NCBI RefSeq assembly: GCF_921293095.1
Contig: NC_060246.1
Location: 135,408,198-135,472,197, forward strand
DNA length: 64,000 nucleotides
Direction: 5' to 3'
Origin: Ischnura elegans
Taxonomy: Eukaryota > Arthropoda > Insecta > Odonata > Coenagrionidae
The notes below the pieces were generated by a model. That model was not told where the DNA came from. It did no database searches and saw nothing but the letters and a program-made list of their open reading frames with translations. Each line of letters begins with the position of its first letter. Positions within the stretch are counted from its first letter, which is position 1. A program made the position numbers and the translations under genes. Of the stretch, positions 46,684 to 56,377 are shown piece by piece.

Positions 46684-47206
46684 TAGATGACGGCGTCGTT
46701 AGCAAATAAGCGTATTTTACTGTTAATGCTAAGGCAATTTGTCTCTCCAATGAAATCTTGTACCAATCATATATCAATATAGATAACATGAAAAAATTTG
46801 GCGTCATAAACATCCTGCGGTGATCCGGTGTGTAATGGTGGGCCTCTATATTAAAGAATCTACTTCGTAGTCATGAAATTGATTTGGACACTGTGTTTTT
46901 GTTTCCATGCCTTTAAAACTCCAAATCCCCACCCTTCCTCCAATCCATTCCTCTAACCAGGATTAGGGAGGAGCTTAGGGATATTGTGTCGCCCATTTCA
47001 CTGAAATCTGAATCACTGAAACATCAATGAAACTTGTCTGAGAAGCCAACTTTCATCAACTTACATCTACCGAAATGACCAACTTTAAGGCTATGCTTCT
47101 CGGACGAGGTCGAATTCTGACATATTTGTTTGCCTTTGGATGGCTGGTGGTGTGTTAAAAAATTGACGGGCTACCTGATAAAGGAAACCGGCATTCACCT
47201 TTACAG

Positions 47207-47388
47207 GTAATGACTTCCAGGAAAACGTTCGCAAGGCCAATCCTTACGACCCTATTAAACGACTATTCCTAAAAGCGGCTCTGAAGACGTCAAGTGCCCC
47301 GTCGCCACCCCAGAATTACAACCATTTAAATCAGCTCGTGCTGATAAACCATAGCAAAAATCTGCCATCTATTTTTTGGTACCCATAA
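47207..47388 (+). CDS. Candidate 3'-terminal exon, unknown protein
   Basis: A strong plus-strand acceptor (GGCATTCACCTTTACAG) precedes a segment open for 59 codons to TAA at 47386-47388. It encodes DFQENVRKANPYDPIKRLFL, then a Pro/Ser-rich part and NHLNQLVLINHSKN, ending IFWYP. AATAAA lies at 47415-47420, 27 bases after the stop. Acceptor, frame and poly-A signal in the right order support a real last exon. No upstream exon was identified and I do not recognise the family. Confidence 0.35.
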
Positions 47389-47414
47389 GAGATAAAATCG
47401 AGCGGTTACCAAGA

Positions 47415-47420
47415 AATAAA
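47415..47420 (+). promoter_or_regulatory. AATAAA poly-A signal candidate
   Basis: Canonical hexamer 27 bases downstream of the stop codon of the candidate exon at 47207-47388. AT-rich DNA contains many such hexamers by chance. Confidence 0.35.
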
Positions 47421-47844
47421 AAAAAACTCGTTCACTGAGAAATATGGGTGAACACAAAAAATAGTAATTTGCCACTTCGATTTTTGCTGAATTTTAAATT
47501 ATAATTCTGGCTTTTAGTAGAAAATGCACTTGAAGCAGTCGATCACTCCATAATTCGAATTGAATTATTGGCGAGTATATATTTTTCCTGACTTAAAAAT
47601 CCTCCTACCTCCTCAATTGATGTTACCTACGAATCTGTTACTTCTCTCGAATGCATTTTCACAAATTAAGCTCGACATTTTGAAGAAAGCGAGAAGGAAT
47701 AAAATTCGAGACCAATTATAATTTAAATGTTCTATCCGAGAGCCATTAAGGTTAGGCTCGCAAAGAGCACGCGCTCCTCCACGCATTCGCTTAGACTCAT
47801 ACAGTAATTTAGAAACCTTTGAAAGTGTTATTTTTTTAAATGGT

Positions 47845-47942
47845 ATTCTATTTGGAGGAGGCAACAGACAGCTGGGTCATTTGTGCCATGAGGGAAGGGT
47901 GGAGAGAAACCCGGTGTCGGCATTAGCCTGCTCTTTACGATA
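47845..47942 (-). repeat. SINE fragment (same family as 26947-27225)
   Basis: Shares TTTGGAGG, GACAGCT, AAGGGTGGAGA and AAACCC blocks in the same order as the copy at 26947-27225. It ends at the target duplication of the MITE at 47951-48224. Confidence 0.6.
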
Positions 47943-47950
47943 GGGGCCAA

Positions 47951-48224
47951 CAGTGGCGTAACTAGGTATATGCTTTGGGGGGGGGGGTAATAGATGGCCT
48001 GGGGTGGCGACTCCCCCCTCCCCCCTTGGGGGATTCGGGGAAAAAAATGACATGCCAGGAAATACATTTTACATCATTTTGGCCCTAAAAAAATTAACTT
48101 TAAGCAGATGCAGTTACTATAAGTGAAAACTAGACAATGGTTTTGAATATTTTTCTATTTCTTTGAGGCTTTAGGGGGGGGGGCTTTCTATATACCCCTC
48201 ATACCCCCCATAGTTACGCCACTG
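47951..48224. mobile_element. hAT-type MITE (family B), complete, perfect target duplication
   Basis: Ends CAGTGGCGTAACTAGG and TAGTTACGCCACTG; exact octamers GGGGCCAA at 47943-47950 and 48225-48232. Length 274 bp. It inserted next to or into the SINE fragment at 47845-47942. Confidence 0.92.
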
Positions 48225-48239
48225 GGGGCCAAGGGAATA

Positions 48240-48850
48240 GGCAAGGTAAAAATTAGAAATTTATTGAACCTTAAAGAAAATGTAGTTACTGTCTCACTAA
48301 AAACTTATTTTTTCACCGTTAAGTCACCCTATAAAATTTAAATTTACAGCACAAGTTCTCGTGAGGAGGCTGGTGAAGTTAAGCTTAATGAGAACTCCCC
48401 GTTTAATATTCTCAGAATAACTCTTTACCAGCTATACTATTCATAACGTGCGCGTATTATTACTGATGGAGCTGCAGCATATCAAAGCTAATTATGTAAA
48501 GTAACGTATACGTATATCAACATACCTTTAACATCCAAAGAACAGCTCAGGTTTTTCTCTCGAGGCTCCTTCAGCGTCTGCAGTCTGGATGGGGATCGGC
48601 AGAATATTGACCACGCAATGGATTGAGTCATGAAGTTTCGGTCTGCCGGCGAGTGCTGATTCGCATTCAGAAATGACGCATTCGCCAAAGAGAAAAGGTA
48701 GGAGGAGCTTTTCCGTAAATATTCGGTCAGAAAAGACTGGGGGACTGCGAGATTCGACGAAAAAGAGCCATGAAGGGGGCAGGGTGATAAGTAAAGGAAA
48801 TAGACCTCGCGGCATACGAAAAGGAATAGTGAAAGTTTAAGGGAGCAGCG
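48240..48850. other. Mixed-composition stretch, no gene called
   Basis: Minus-strand frames at 48528-48815 are open, and a donor-like AAAGGTATGTTG (complement near 48526-48537) ends one of them. The first ATG lies in a different frame from the one that would fit the donor, so I do not call an exon. The region lies directly 5' of the plus-strand candidate gene at 49002 and may hold its promoter. Confidence 0.3.
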
Positions 48851-49001
48851 CTGAGCGGAGAGTCAAGAGGAACTTAACCATGCGATCCCGGTTTCTAAAC
48901 AAGTTGGGCAGAACTCTGGCAAAGTTTTCCACGAGGGAAATAAAATTGGCGCAAGTACCTACGGCTTTGGCCTTGAACTTCCTTCCTATGGCAGAGAGAA
49001 T

Positions 49002-49674
49002 ATGGCATCCAATTCAACTTCCAGAGGCGGCGCCCGAGATTTATCACATGGCAATTTTCCCTCTCTTCAAGGAGTTCGAATTTCTTCTATGGATAACGAA
49101 GGCGAAGATTTACTGCGCCCTAAATCATCAGCTCCCCCTTGTTGCTTCTCTTCTCGGGCAAATAAATTGAATGCATTGCCTATTCACGAAAAAAGACGAA
49201 ATTTTTATACCAGAGTAAGGAATTATTTAATGATGCTTTAACTTCTTTTGCTTCCATTTCAGATACGACCTGACCTTAATCCCAAGTACATATCTCCAAT
49301 CGCTGTGTTTCACCGTCAGTTTCCCGGTCCACTCATGTGCTGCGCCATCAATGAGCGCTCACGGAAGCTGCGAACGTCTCAAGTAAGTACTTGTGCTATC
49401 TTTCCTATTGGAAATTCGCAATCACTCTTTTTCTTTGGGTAGGTTGGGGGGGGGGGGACCATGCCTGGATTTGAACCCGGCACCCATCAGTCCCTGGATT
49501 TGCACCCGGAACCTTTTGCTAGACCCTTGAGAAACGTTTGAACATGTCTGTTTTTTTTGCTTGAAGACCGATATGTTCTTACTTCCAAACATTGGACTAC
49601 CGATGAAGGTGATGAATCTTGAGGTGAGGAACCTTGATGTATTCACAAGTGCTCTGAATCTGGCGCCAACTTAG
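49002..49674 (+). CDS. Candidate three-exon gene, unknown 146-residue protein
   Basis: The model joins 49002-49214, 49263-49382 and 49567-49674, all in phase 0. The start ATG has A at -3 and G at +4. Exon 1 begins MASNSTSRGGARDLSHGNF and ends RRNFYTR at AGAGTAAGG. Intron 1 is only 48 bp but has a branch-like CTTTAAC and TTCCATTTCAG. Exon 2 (40 codons, IRPDLNPKYISPIAVFHRQF onward) ends with the ideal donor CAAGTAAGT. Exon 3 uses a weaker AAG acceptor, reads TDMFLLPNIGLPMKV onward and stops at TAG; AATAAA follows at 49762. Exon 2 is also open in a second frame. The exon 1 frame stays open upstream to a TGA at about 48854. No family recognised. Confidence 0.4.
49443..49535 (-). repeat. SINE-like fragment inside intron 2 of the candidate gene
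   Basis: The minus strand has GGGTTCAAATCCAGG (complement of about 49468-49482), a B-box match, and a related GGGTGCAAATCCAGG about 30 bp away. It is next to a 12-base G run. It is a doubled B-box relic with no tRNA fold. Confidence 0.4.
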
Positions 49675-50137
49675 TGTACCTACTTTTTTTTAAATCCTCT
49701 TATTTTATCCCCACCCTATTCGACGTAGTATCTAGTAAGGGTTGACGGAGGATGATTTTAAAATAAAATTTGGATTATTCTGCTGAAAAGAGGAGAAATA
49801 AAAACCATAAGACACTATCTGAGTGGTACGTATTTGCATTGTTTTAAATCATCTTCCCAAGAGGACAATTGAAGAAAATAAACAGTTGCAAGTTGGGGAT
49901 AAAATAGTTGTATTCGTTTTATTTCAAACGGATTGCTAATGATTAAAGACGATAAGAGGGAAAAATAATCATAGACCGAATTATGAAAGAGTTAAAGGGA
50001 AGGCAGAGCAGACCAGTCTATGAGTCTCGACTCCTAAAATGGAAAGGAGGATAAATTATGTTGCGGAAAGTAAAATGCGAAAAAATGTAAATGGAAGTGG
50101 CAAAATGTTTGATGTATTTTACGCCGAAGAGAAAAAT

Positions 50138-50324
50138 ATGATGTCTCCATGCTTCTGGGTTTCACCGCGTGGATTTTCTTTGCGACGACAGTTTCTCCGG
50201 TATTCCAACCGGCGTCTTCAGGTCGAAAGACCTGATCGACCTGAAGACGCCGGTGGGAATACCGGAGAAACTGTCGTCGCAAAGAAAATCCACGCGGTGA
50301 AACCCAGAAGCATGGAGACGTCAT
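50138..50324. repeat. Near-perfect inverted repeat: 88-bp arms, 11-base centre
   Basis: The left arm 50138-50225 is the reverse complement of 50237-50324 with about two mismatches. The arms contain TTTCACCGCGTGGATTTTCT and CAGTTTCTCCGGTATTCC. The same peptide-like string (GETVVAKKIHAVKPRSMET) therefore appears in frames on both strands. The GC content is higher than the surroundings. It could be a foldback mobile element or a locus giving a long hairpin RNA. No host gene is evident around it. Confidence 0.92.
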
Positions 50325-50329
50325 CTAGA

Positions 50330-50740
50330 CAACGCCGCGGAGCCAACGGGCATCATTTTTTGGAGAAATAAATCAGAGGTACTCCATGTTTTACTTGTTA
50401 ATCATAGAAAATCATTATAATTATCTAGAAAACAAGTTCATACCCTGGAAAAAGTAGATAATTGAGGTAATTATTTGTATGGAGGACATAAACGGAGCTC
50501 ACATAAATTTTGAGCAGGGATTCCTTAGACAGGTAATCATAAAATAAATTTTCAGGTAAAAAATAAAACACCATTAATTTCTTTCATTGTTACCGATTTA
50601 TTTTTAAAATTCAACTCATCTCCATTAAGAAAAGACAATCTGTAAAAATACATCGAAATTATTCAACTTAAGCCCATTGCGACAGTCAAAATTTACCCGC
50701 ACGTCACACTCTTAAAATATGCGGACTTAATCTTCCACCT
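50330..50740. other. AT-rich stretch without recognisable features
   Basis: No gene-like or element-like signal was recognised. Confidence 0.4.
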
Positions 50741-50746
50741 ATCATC

Positions 50747-50995
50747 ATGGATCCTCGAGTCATGCGCCAGGTCGTACTCAATGGTACGGAACAAAAATCA
50801 ACGACTGAACTAAACAGTAATGGCGTATACACCTCACCCTCACGCGTTAAAGATGGAGACCAGTGGCGGCGACTTGTAACTAGTCGCCTTTTGAAGTGCA
50901 TTCGTCATTTTAATGGCATTAACCCTGCTAGTTCTGACAGCGCTTTCAAGGAAGGAATCGGCAGCCTTATTTTTCATCGTGACACGGTCAGTTAA
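50747..50995 (+). CDS. Hypothetical 82-codon ORF
   Basis: The ATG is at 50747 and the stop TAA at 50993-50995. The protein begins MDPRVMRQVVLNGTEQKST and has mixed, protein-like composition with WRRLVTSRLLKCIRHF in the middle. A donor-like ACGGTCAGT is present near 50985. No acceptor precedes it and no family is recognised. Third positions are not obviously biased, so chance is a real possibility. Confidence 0.2.
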   Translation: MDPRVMRQVVLNGTEQKSTTELNSNGVYTSPSRVKDGDQWRRLVTSRLLKCIRHFNGINPASSDSAFKEGIGSLIFHRDTVS

Positions 50996-50999
50996 AGGA

Positions 51000-53455
51000 G
51001 CGGGATCTAATTAATTTCCCACTCAATTGACTTTAATTGAACGCAAGCTTATCATGCGACATCTGATCATCAGGCATTCTGAAATACGGAAAAGAGGTAA
51101 ATCGTAGTACTTAAACATGGGTGGATATTCCAAACTATCGATGAAGACTGTTTATCAATTTGCCTTGTAGTTTCCCTCATCGAGAAACTCAATTTGACGA
51201 TAATTTCTTGCATTAATATACATAGAATTTAAAAAAAAAGTTCTTTCACTAATATTTTTAAAAAGCTGTGTTTCTGTAATGATGAATATGCCCTTTCAGA
51301 TTTCATGTTAGATTAGCTTTTTGCAAGTATTCAATGGATAAAATGAAGGCAAAATTTCCACAGCAACTGGAATTGTTGGGGATTGTCCCCCCCCACCTCA
51401 TTTAATTATTCTATGAGGCCTATATTCTGGTAACACTTTGACTCGTACTGATTAGTTTGCCTATCTCCGCGCCGCTGTCAGAATAAAAAAAAGGCGAGCC
51501 AATTCAATGAAAGCCTAAATAATTTAGAAAAACCCTCAGAGTAAGAATGTACGGATCGCTCAAGATGGATGAATTGTAGTCGAAATATGAGGCCAAAATT
51601 GAACCAAGTGGGATCTAGTAATCCCCATATTATTTGCTAAATAAAAAAGTTAGCCAATACCACTCCCATTTAGATTACATTCAAAGTCAAATAACTTTCT
51701 TTCTTTGAAACCGCGAATGAAAATAAATTTTCACTCGAAATAAACTCATAGTTCCGATTCAAACGATGAAATCGACTGATGGATGAAATCAGCATTTTTC
51801 CGTGAAATGTAAAGACCGGGGGGAATGAGTGTTTGTGGAATCATGCGAGCTTCACTATTTTTTTCCAATCTTGGCCGTATGCGGAGGAGTCCAAAATTTT
51901 CTACTTTTTTTCCCATCCTTACTCTGGAGTTCAACCCACTGGTTGATAACGCGTCCTTGACCGAGATCCAACGTATGTCCGGGCTTGACTTGCCTTTCGT
52001 CCATAAGCTACATTAGCCACTAGACACGACCGATCGCCATTCCCAGGTTAGATTGATTTCACGAGTCTATTCCGCGCATGGAGGCGAGAACACGTCCGTC
52101 CTTCCTCCACGGAAGTCGCTACGAGAATCTCGCCGATCGAATATCGAATCAGCGGATGACTAGATGATTTTTTTAAGTTAAACCTGCTCATCGTGTTTTT
52201 TTGTCAACTTTATCAAAGTGTAAAAAAATACTGTCACTCTTTGTAAAAACTCTTTTTTGAAACAATCGTTTTATACAAACATATGTACAATAAACTTGCG
52301 AAAAAAAAACACAAATAACTTACGAAATATAAAAAAATGTAACACCACAGCCCAAGTTTGGTGTACAAAGCTGCAAAATGACGTTCCTGACGCCAGGGGT
52401 TAGAGAAAACATGTGTAATGTACTATCTGTAAAGCAAACGTTGCACACCCTACCAGAACAGCACCGTGAGAAACGCTCATAAGTTGAGATTATTTTTACC
52501 TGTGAAATCCGGCAATTAAGCTCGGAAGAGATCCTAATTTTTAGGCCAGAAATAATAATTATTTACCTTGAGTCGCCTGGAAACATGATTTTGTGAAATA
52601 AAACCTGAATATTGAACCTTAAGTTCAGTTTAAATGCCCCTTCGGAGGCAGTCCATGAGTATGAATTATGATGATAACTTTCAAAGTACCATCTTTAAAT
52701 GATATTTATTTCAATACTTGTCATTGTCCTCTTCTATGTTGGATCAAAAGAAAAGCATATTTTACTTGGACTTTGTTCGAAAAATGATCTACCTGAGTAC
52801 CAAAATTGAGATCACTATTAATCCGAAGGGTGTATTAAAAACACTATTATTTAGCGTATTCTCAACCTACGATCATTCAGACTTAGCACTCGAACGTGTA
52901 TTGGTTTTTTGTTTTTATTATCAAGATTGCAGAGAGCGAAATGGAATTGAATTAAATCTTCATCAGATCACAAGTCAATTCAAAGGAGCAAATAATTCCC
53001 AAAATACCAACCAGGGTAATAGATTAATTTCCAAAAAAGAGGGATTAATGATTAAGAAACCAATGTTTTATCAGGGACAATGCGTGATTTCCTTCCCTCC
53101 TTATCATGAATTCCAAACTGACTTATGTCTTAAAATTGGATAATCCTTGTCGCTGAATGCTGCAGCCATAAAAAAATCCGGTGCAGAGTTAGTATCATGG
53201 AATTAATATAAAAAGTACAGCCAATCCGTAAAGTTAACGCTCTAGTGACTACAGCGGTTTGGCTTCGATGGGAAAGAAATCATCGTATCGATCACTCCGA
53301 TCCCAATGTATATAATAATATATAAGTATAATATAACGCACATAATCATGTGCTGACAGTACTTTAGAAAGAACACATTGTACTGGGCAATTGGCTTGGG
53401 TAACTAACACACATTTTGAGACATCTTACATATTAATACACTTATTATCAGTACG
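51000..53455. other. AT-rich stretch; one long chance-like ORF
   Basis: A plus-strand frame at 52718-53143 is open for 141 codons (starts MSLSSSMLDQKKSIFYLDF). It is rich in Ile, Lys, Ser and Leu, as random AT-rich frames are, and has no motif or splice support, so it is not called. No element ends were seen. Confidence 0.35.
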
Positions 53456-53650
53456 CGTAAAAACGCTTTGCGTTTTTGTTTCGCGGGAGAACGAAACTTG
53501 CTCGAGAGGTCGCGGCGGCAAACTGTGTCCGTCACTCACTCACTAAACAGGACATGACATCGGGCCGCACACGTGTCGAATCGCCTCTTGCGATTGAGGT
53601 GCAATCGTGACGACGCGCGGCCCCAGCATAGCCAAAAAAAGTATCTCACT
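53456..53650. other. CpG-rich island with a small AAAAACGC hairpin
   Basis: CpG density is high across about 180 bp, including GGTCGCGGCGGC and GACGACGCGCGGCC. AAAAACGCTTTGCGTTTTT (about 53459-53477) is a perfect short hairpin. It is a candidate promoter, but no transcription unit could be attached. Confidence 0.3.
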
Positions 53651-53944
53651 CATTAGTTCTGCATTGCACACCCCCGTTTTCAACCTTGCACACGTAATTT
53701 TCGATCGGAGCAAAAACACCCCGTCACTTTTTTTTTTAAAGTCCACCACGAAAGCCCATTCTGACCGTCAGACGTTAAAAGGAGAAGAAGATAGTTCGAG
53801 GATTGGTGTAAAAAAATAGCTTGTTTTTTTTAATCCATGGTCGTTTGGTGTGATAAAGGTTTCGTATTAAAATTTGATTCCGTCTGCTGGTAGGTAACTT
53901 CGACGCATGATTGGAAAAAAAATTTCATGAACAAACTTATTTTT

Positions 53945-54240
53945 TCAATTGGCTGAGCACTGCAGGAATACATTGGAACAGAAAATCGACTAGCTTCGCC
54001 ACATACACGAGTCCTGGTCGATCAGCGCCCCAGACTTGATGACATACTGACGGATGACAGGCGTTGACAGTCTCTGGTACTTTCCACCGAATAGACAAGT
54101 CGATCCTCGTGAGAAGAAAAGCTGGAGGCTCCAATCCTCTCTTACTTCGAAAAAAGACTAGTGATCTTCGACCAACACCGGCGTGTTTCCAATGATAATT
54201 TTCAGCGCATATTCATCAAACATAGCACCGCTCTCCGATT
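53945..54240. other. Coding-like segment open on both strands
   Basis: The minus strand is open for about 80 codons to a TAA at 53937 (containing RIDLSIRWKVPETVNACH and QVWGADRPGLVYVAKLVDF). The plus strand is open over part of it (YIGTENRLASPHTRVLVD and LDDILTDD). Neither has a start codon plus splice support, and I recognise neither. It may be a decayed mobile-element ORF. Confidence 0.25.
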
Positions 54241-54865
54241 CTTCCACAGGTGAGCCACCAAGATGTTATAGTGGTTTTAACTTGCTTGAATTTATGGTAA
54301 TTTCAATTAAAATTCGCTGTTCTCCTTCAACTGTTGATCATGCACTTGCAATGCAGCAAGTCCCCCAATGAAGTTCCAGGGAACACTACGAAACCCTGTA
54401 GATCAGGAAGGGGCTCTTTAAAAAATATAAATATGCTCATTAAAGAATCTCTAATGTTTGTTCACGCGCGTGCCCGTTTTTTTTAGTCGGGGCACGAGTA
54501 GTTCTTTTGCTCCAGGTTTCAGCGACGCACGGTAGCGCTAGGAAAAAATGCATCTTCTTCCATAATCTTCCCTGTCTTCTTTTCGTTATTACTTCATCTC
54601 TCTTCTCCAGACGGCCTCAACATTCTGTTCCAACATTAATATTTTCCCTGCAATATCCATGTGTATCCCCACATATTTTTATCATTTCGGCCGCTGGGCG
54701 ACGGCCTGGAAGCTAGAGGGGAATGGTGACGTCATCGGGTCGTGGCGGCGTCTTCCATATCATTTTTTTTTCTCCTCTCTGCTGGCGCGCCGGCAAGCGC
54801 GCCTCCCTCTGTTGCGTGTGTGTAAGTGAAACTACGTGGTGATGTCCATCCCGTGTTTGATCCTG
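54241..54865. other. Region 3' of the LRRC20-like gene
   Basis: This holds the presumptive 3' untranslated region of the minus-strand gene. No canonical poly-A hexamer was found on the minus strand close to the stop. The part at 54720-54870 is GC-rich, continuing the base composition of the last exon. Confidence 0.35.
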
Positions 54866-54870
54866 GGATT

Positions 54871-55043
54871 TTAGACGTCGGAGAGGTCCTCCCACTCCTC
54901 CGGGGGCGGTGGCGGGGGCAACGCCAGTCGGATGCGTGGAGGCAGCGCCGAGAGCTCCGTGTGGACCCGGCGGCTGAGGGGGTTGCGACGGAGGTCCAGG
55001 TCCGTGAGCTCGGGGGCGGAAAGCACCTTGTCCACTTCCACGT
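54871..55043 (-). CDS. LRRC20: LRRC20-like protein, last coding exon
   Basis: On the minus strand an acceptor TCTTATCCGCAG (AG at 55044-55045) opens this exon in phase 1. It continues the exon at 56726-56893 and ends with TAA at 54871-54873. It encodes VEVDKVLSAPELTDLDLRRN, then PLSRRVH, then a proline run and an acidic end EEWEDLSDV. The LDLRRNPLS block is the last leucine-rich repeat, matching the C-terminal INLRFNPLN region of LRRC20 as I recall it. The proline and acidic tail looks lineage-specific. LRRC20 is a small cytosolic LRR protein of poorly known function. The exon is much more GC-rich than its surroundings. Confidence 0.8.
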
Positions 55044-55126
55044 CTGCGGATAAGAGAGAAGGAAGGGGCAATCAATGGGGGTTTCTTTCACACACTTTTT
55101 ACCACATTTTATTTCGATAATAATAT

Positions 55127-55541
55127 CAGGGGCGTAGCCAGAATGTGTGTCGGGGGAGGGGCCACGACCAGGGTAGGAGGAATGTAGAAAATATGTGAAA
55201 ATATTTATCTCTGGAAATCGCATTTTATGCCATTTTGGCCTTTAAATTTGCACAATTAATGGGACATCGGGAAGCTGTTTTACTAATTGATTGTTTTCAC
55301 TTAATGAGAATACAGTCATTTAAACAAAAATGTGTATCACAAGGCTACACTTACACCGTCACCATATTGACGCATCGACTAGATAGATACGCTTCACAAA
55401 AATAATAGTTAATTAGTTTGCTTCCTAGTATTGGTGGAGTAGAGTAAATTTGTTTTATAGGTTAATATTTTTTTCCAGAATTAATTGGTTTTGGGTGGAG
55501 GAAGCACGTGCCCCCTATCCCCTCTCCTGGATACGCCAATG
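55127..55541. mobile_element. hAT-type MITE (family G) in the LRRC20-like intron, perfect target duplication
   Basis: Ends CAGGGGCGTAGCCAG and CTGGATACGCCAATG; exact octamers AATAATAT at 55119-55126 and 55542-55549. At 415 bp it is the longest MITE here. It lies 83 bp upstream of the last exon's acceptor on the minus strand, leaving the acceptor and its pyrimidine tract intact. Confidence 0.9.
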
Positions 55542-55713
55542 AATAATATTGATAACAATATTTGATTTATACAGTTTATTTGTCGAATTAGTACCAATTA
55601 AGGCAATAAATTTGACTTTTGAATACAGGCATTCTATTGATAATGCAAAGCGTCCTCCGCTGCTTGCGATTTCACTTTATGCATCGTTGATCAGGCTCTA
55701 ACATCCATGGAGA

Positions 55714-55935
55714 CAGTGGCGCAGCGAGGGGGGGGGGAGTTTACGGGATAAACCCCCCCCCAAAGAAATTTTTAAGCTTAATCCATTTTATTTAATTGGA
55801 TTGATATTACTAATCGAAAAGTGTAAGGATTGTTAAATATCCTTCAGAAAGCCGTACAACTCACATTTTTGAACCATTTATCTTAAAATTTCGCAATTAT
55901 TATTTCGCAATGAGTATTTCATACCCCCACACACC
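55714..55935. mobile_element. Truncated hAT-type MITE in the LRRC20-like intron
   Basis: The left end CAGTGGCGCAGCGAGG followed by a G run is typical. The right end is not clear: a C-rich stretch near 55925-55940 may be its remnant. No target duplication was found. Confidence 0.6.
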
Positions 55936-56128
55936 CCATGACACACATGGCATTGGTTTTTCTTGGACAGTTGATCATTTAAAAATAGGCTTTCATCTAC
56001 ATACTTACATGATAAAAGCAAAAATATTATCAGCACTTTTCAAATCAATTTCACCTTTATTTTTATTACCTATGGAGTGATAAATGGAATTCATCATATG
56101 CACTAGGGGATCAAGGATATAATATATA

Positions 56129-56377
56129 AAAATATTTGTTAAATATGAAACGGCAAGGCATACCAGTGCATATGCTTATTGTCACCTGATCAATCGCATA
56201 CCGGATGTTTCGACAGAAAATAAGGCCCAAGCTGCCGATAAAAATTATCTGCTTCGTTATGGAATCAAGTATGAGGTTGAAGGCAACCAACCTGTAATCT
56301 TTCGATTTGTCGACGATCTTTTACACCTTGCTTTCAGAAAACCTAGAAAAATTCTTAACAGTAAAGTAGATAAACAG
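56129..56377 (+). CDS. Open coding-like fragment on the plus strand, inside the LRRC20-like intron
   Basis: No ATG opens this frame, but it runs without a stop from 56129 to the donor CAGGTAGGT at 56375-56381, and about six codons beyond to TAA. Its translation looks protein-like: TSAYCHLINRIPDVSTENK, then KNYLLRYGIKYEVEGNQP, then FRFVDDLLHLAFRKPRK. The acceptor is not certain; candidates are the AG at 56156-56157 and 56217-56218, both with poor pyrimidine tracts. It lies opposite in strand to the surrounding gene. It could be an exon of a nested gene, a retrocopy or a decayed mobile-element ORF. Family not recognised. Confidence 0.35.

Larger units (their letters stand above)
45340..46810 (-). 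pseudogene. Non-LTR retrotransposon (LINE) relic: reverse transcriptase C-terminal half and 3' tail
   Basis: Minus-strand frames from right to left follow the last part of a Jockey/CR1-type reverse transcriptase. LFANDAVIYREI (complement of about 46675-46706) is the catalytic block, with the first Asp of FADD changed to Asn. EWGLELN follows, then YLGVTITSTLSWGTHM (46230-46275). After the inserted MITE come KKLGFVKRL and a region equivalent to LxYAxSVWDPVQKDLI, then a C-terminal REIFCLTDRYGN block near 45530. The 3' end carries the TGTAGATGTAGAT tail (about 45345-45360). Several stops and frameshifts make it inactive. A 218-bp segment of the RT is tandemly duplicated. Confidence 0.85.

Noticed and set aside
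48488-48688. Minus-strand first-exon candidate ending at a GTATGTTG donor
   Set aside because: The frame that fits the donor begins with TTG rather than ATG at the listed start, and nothing downstream pairs with it.
50034-50371. 96- and 110-codon ORFs on opposite strands with the same peptide
   Set aside because: The shared peptide is a result of the 88-bp inverted repeat, not two related genes.
52718-53143. 141-codon plus-strand ORF
   Set aside because: Composition is that of random AT-rich sequence, with no recognisable motif, splice site or flanking signals.
54713-55223. Long minus-strand ORFs of 120 and 163 codons over the LRRC20 exon
   Set aside because: They are alternative frames of the GC-rich last exon; the LRR-coding frame with proper splice phase explains the sequence.
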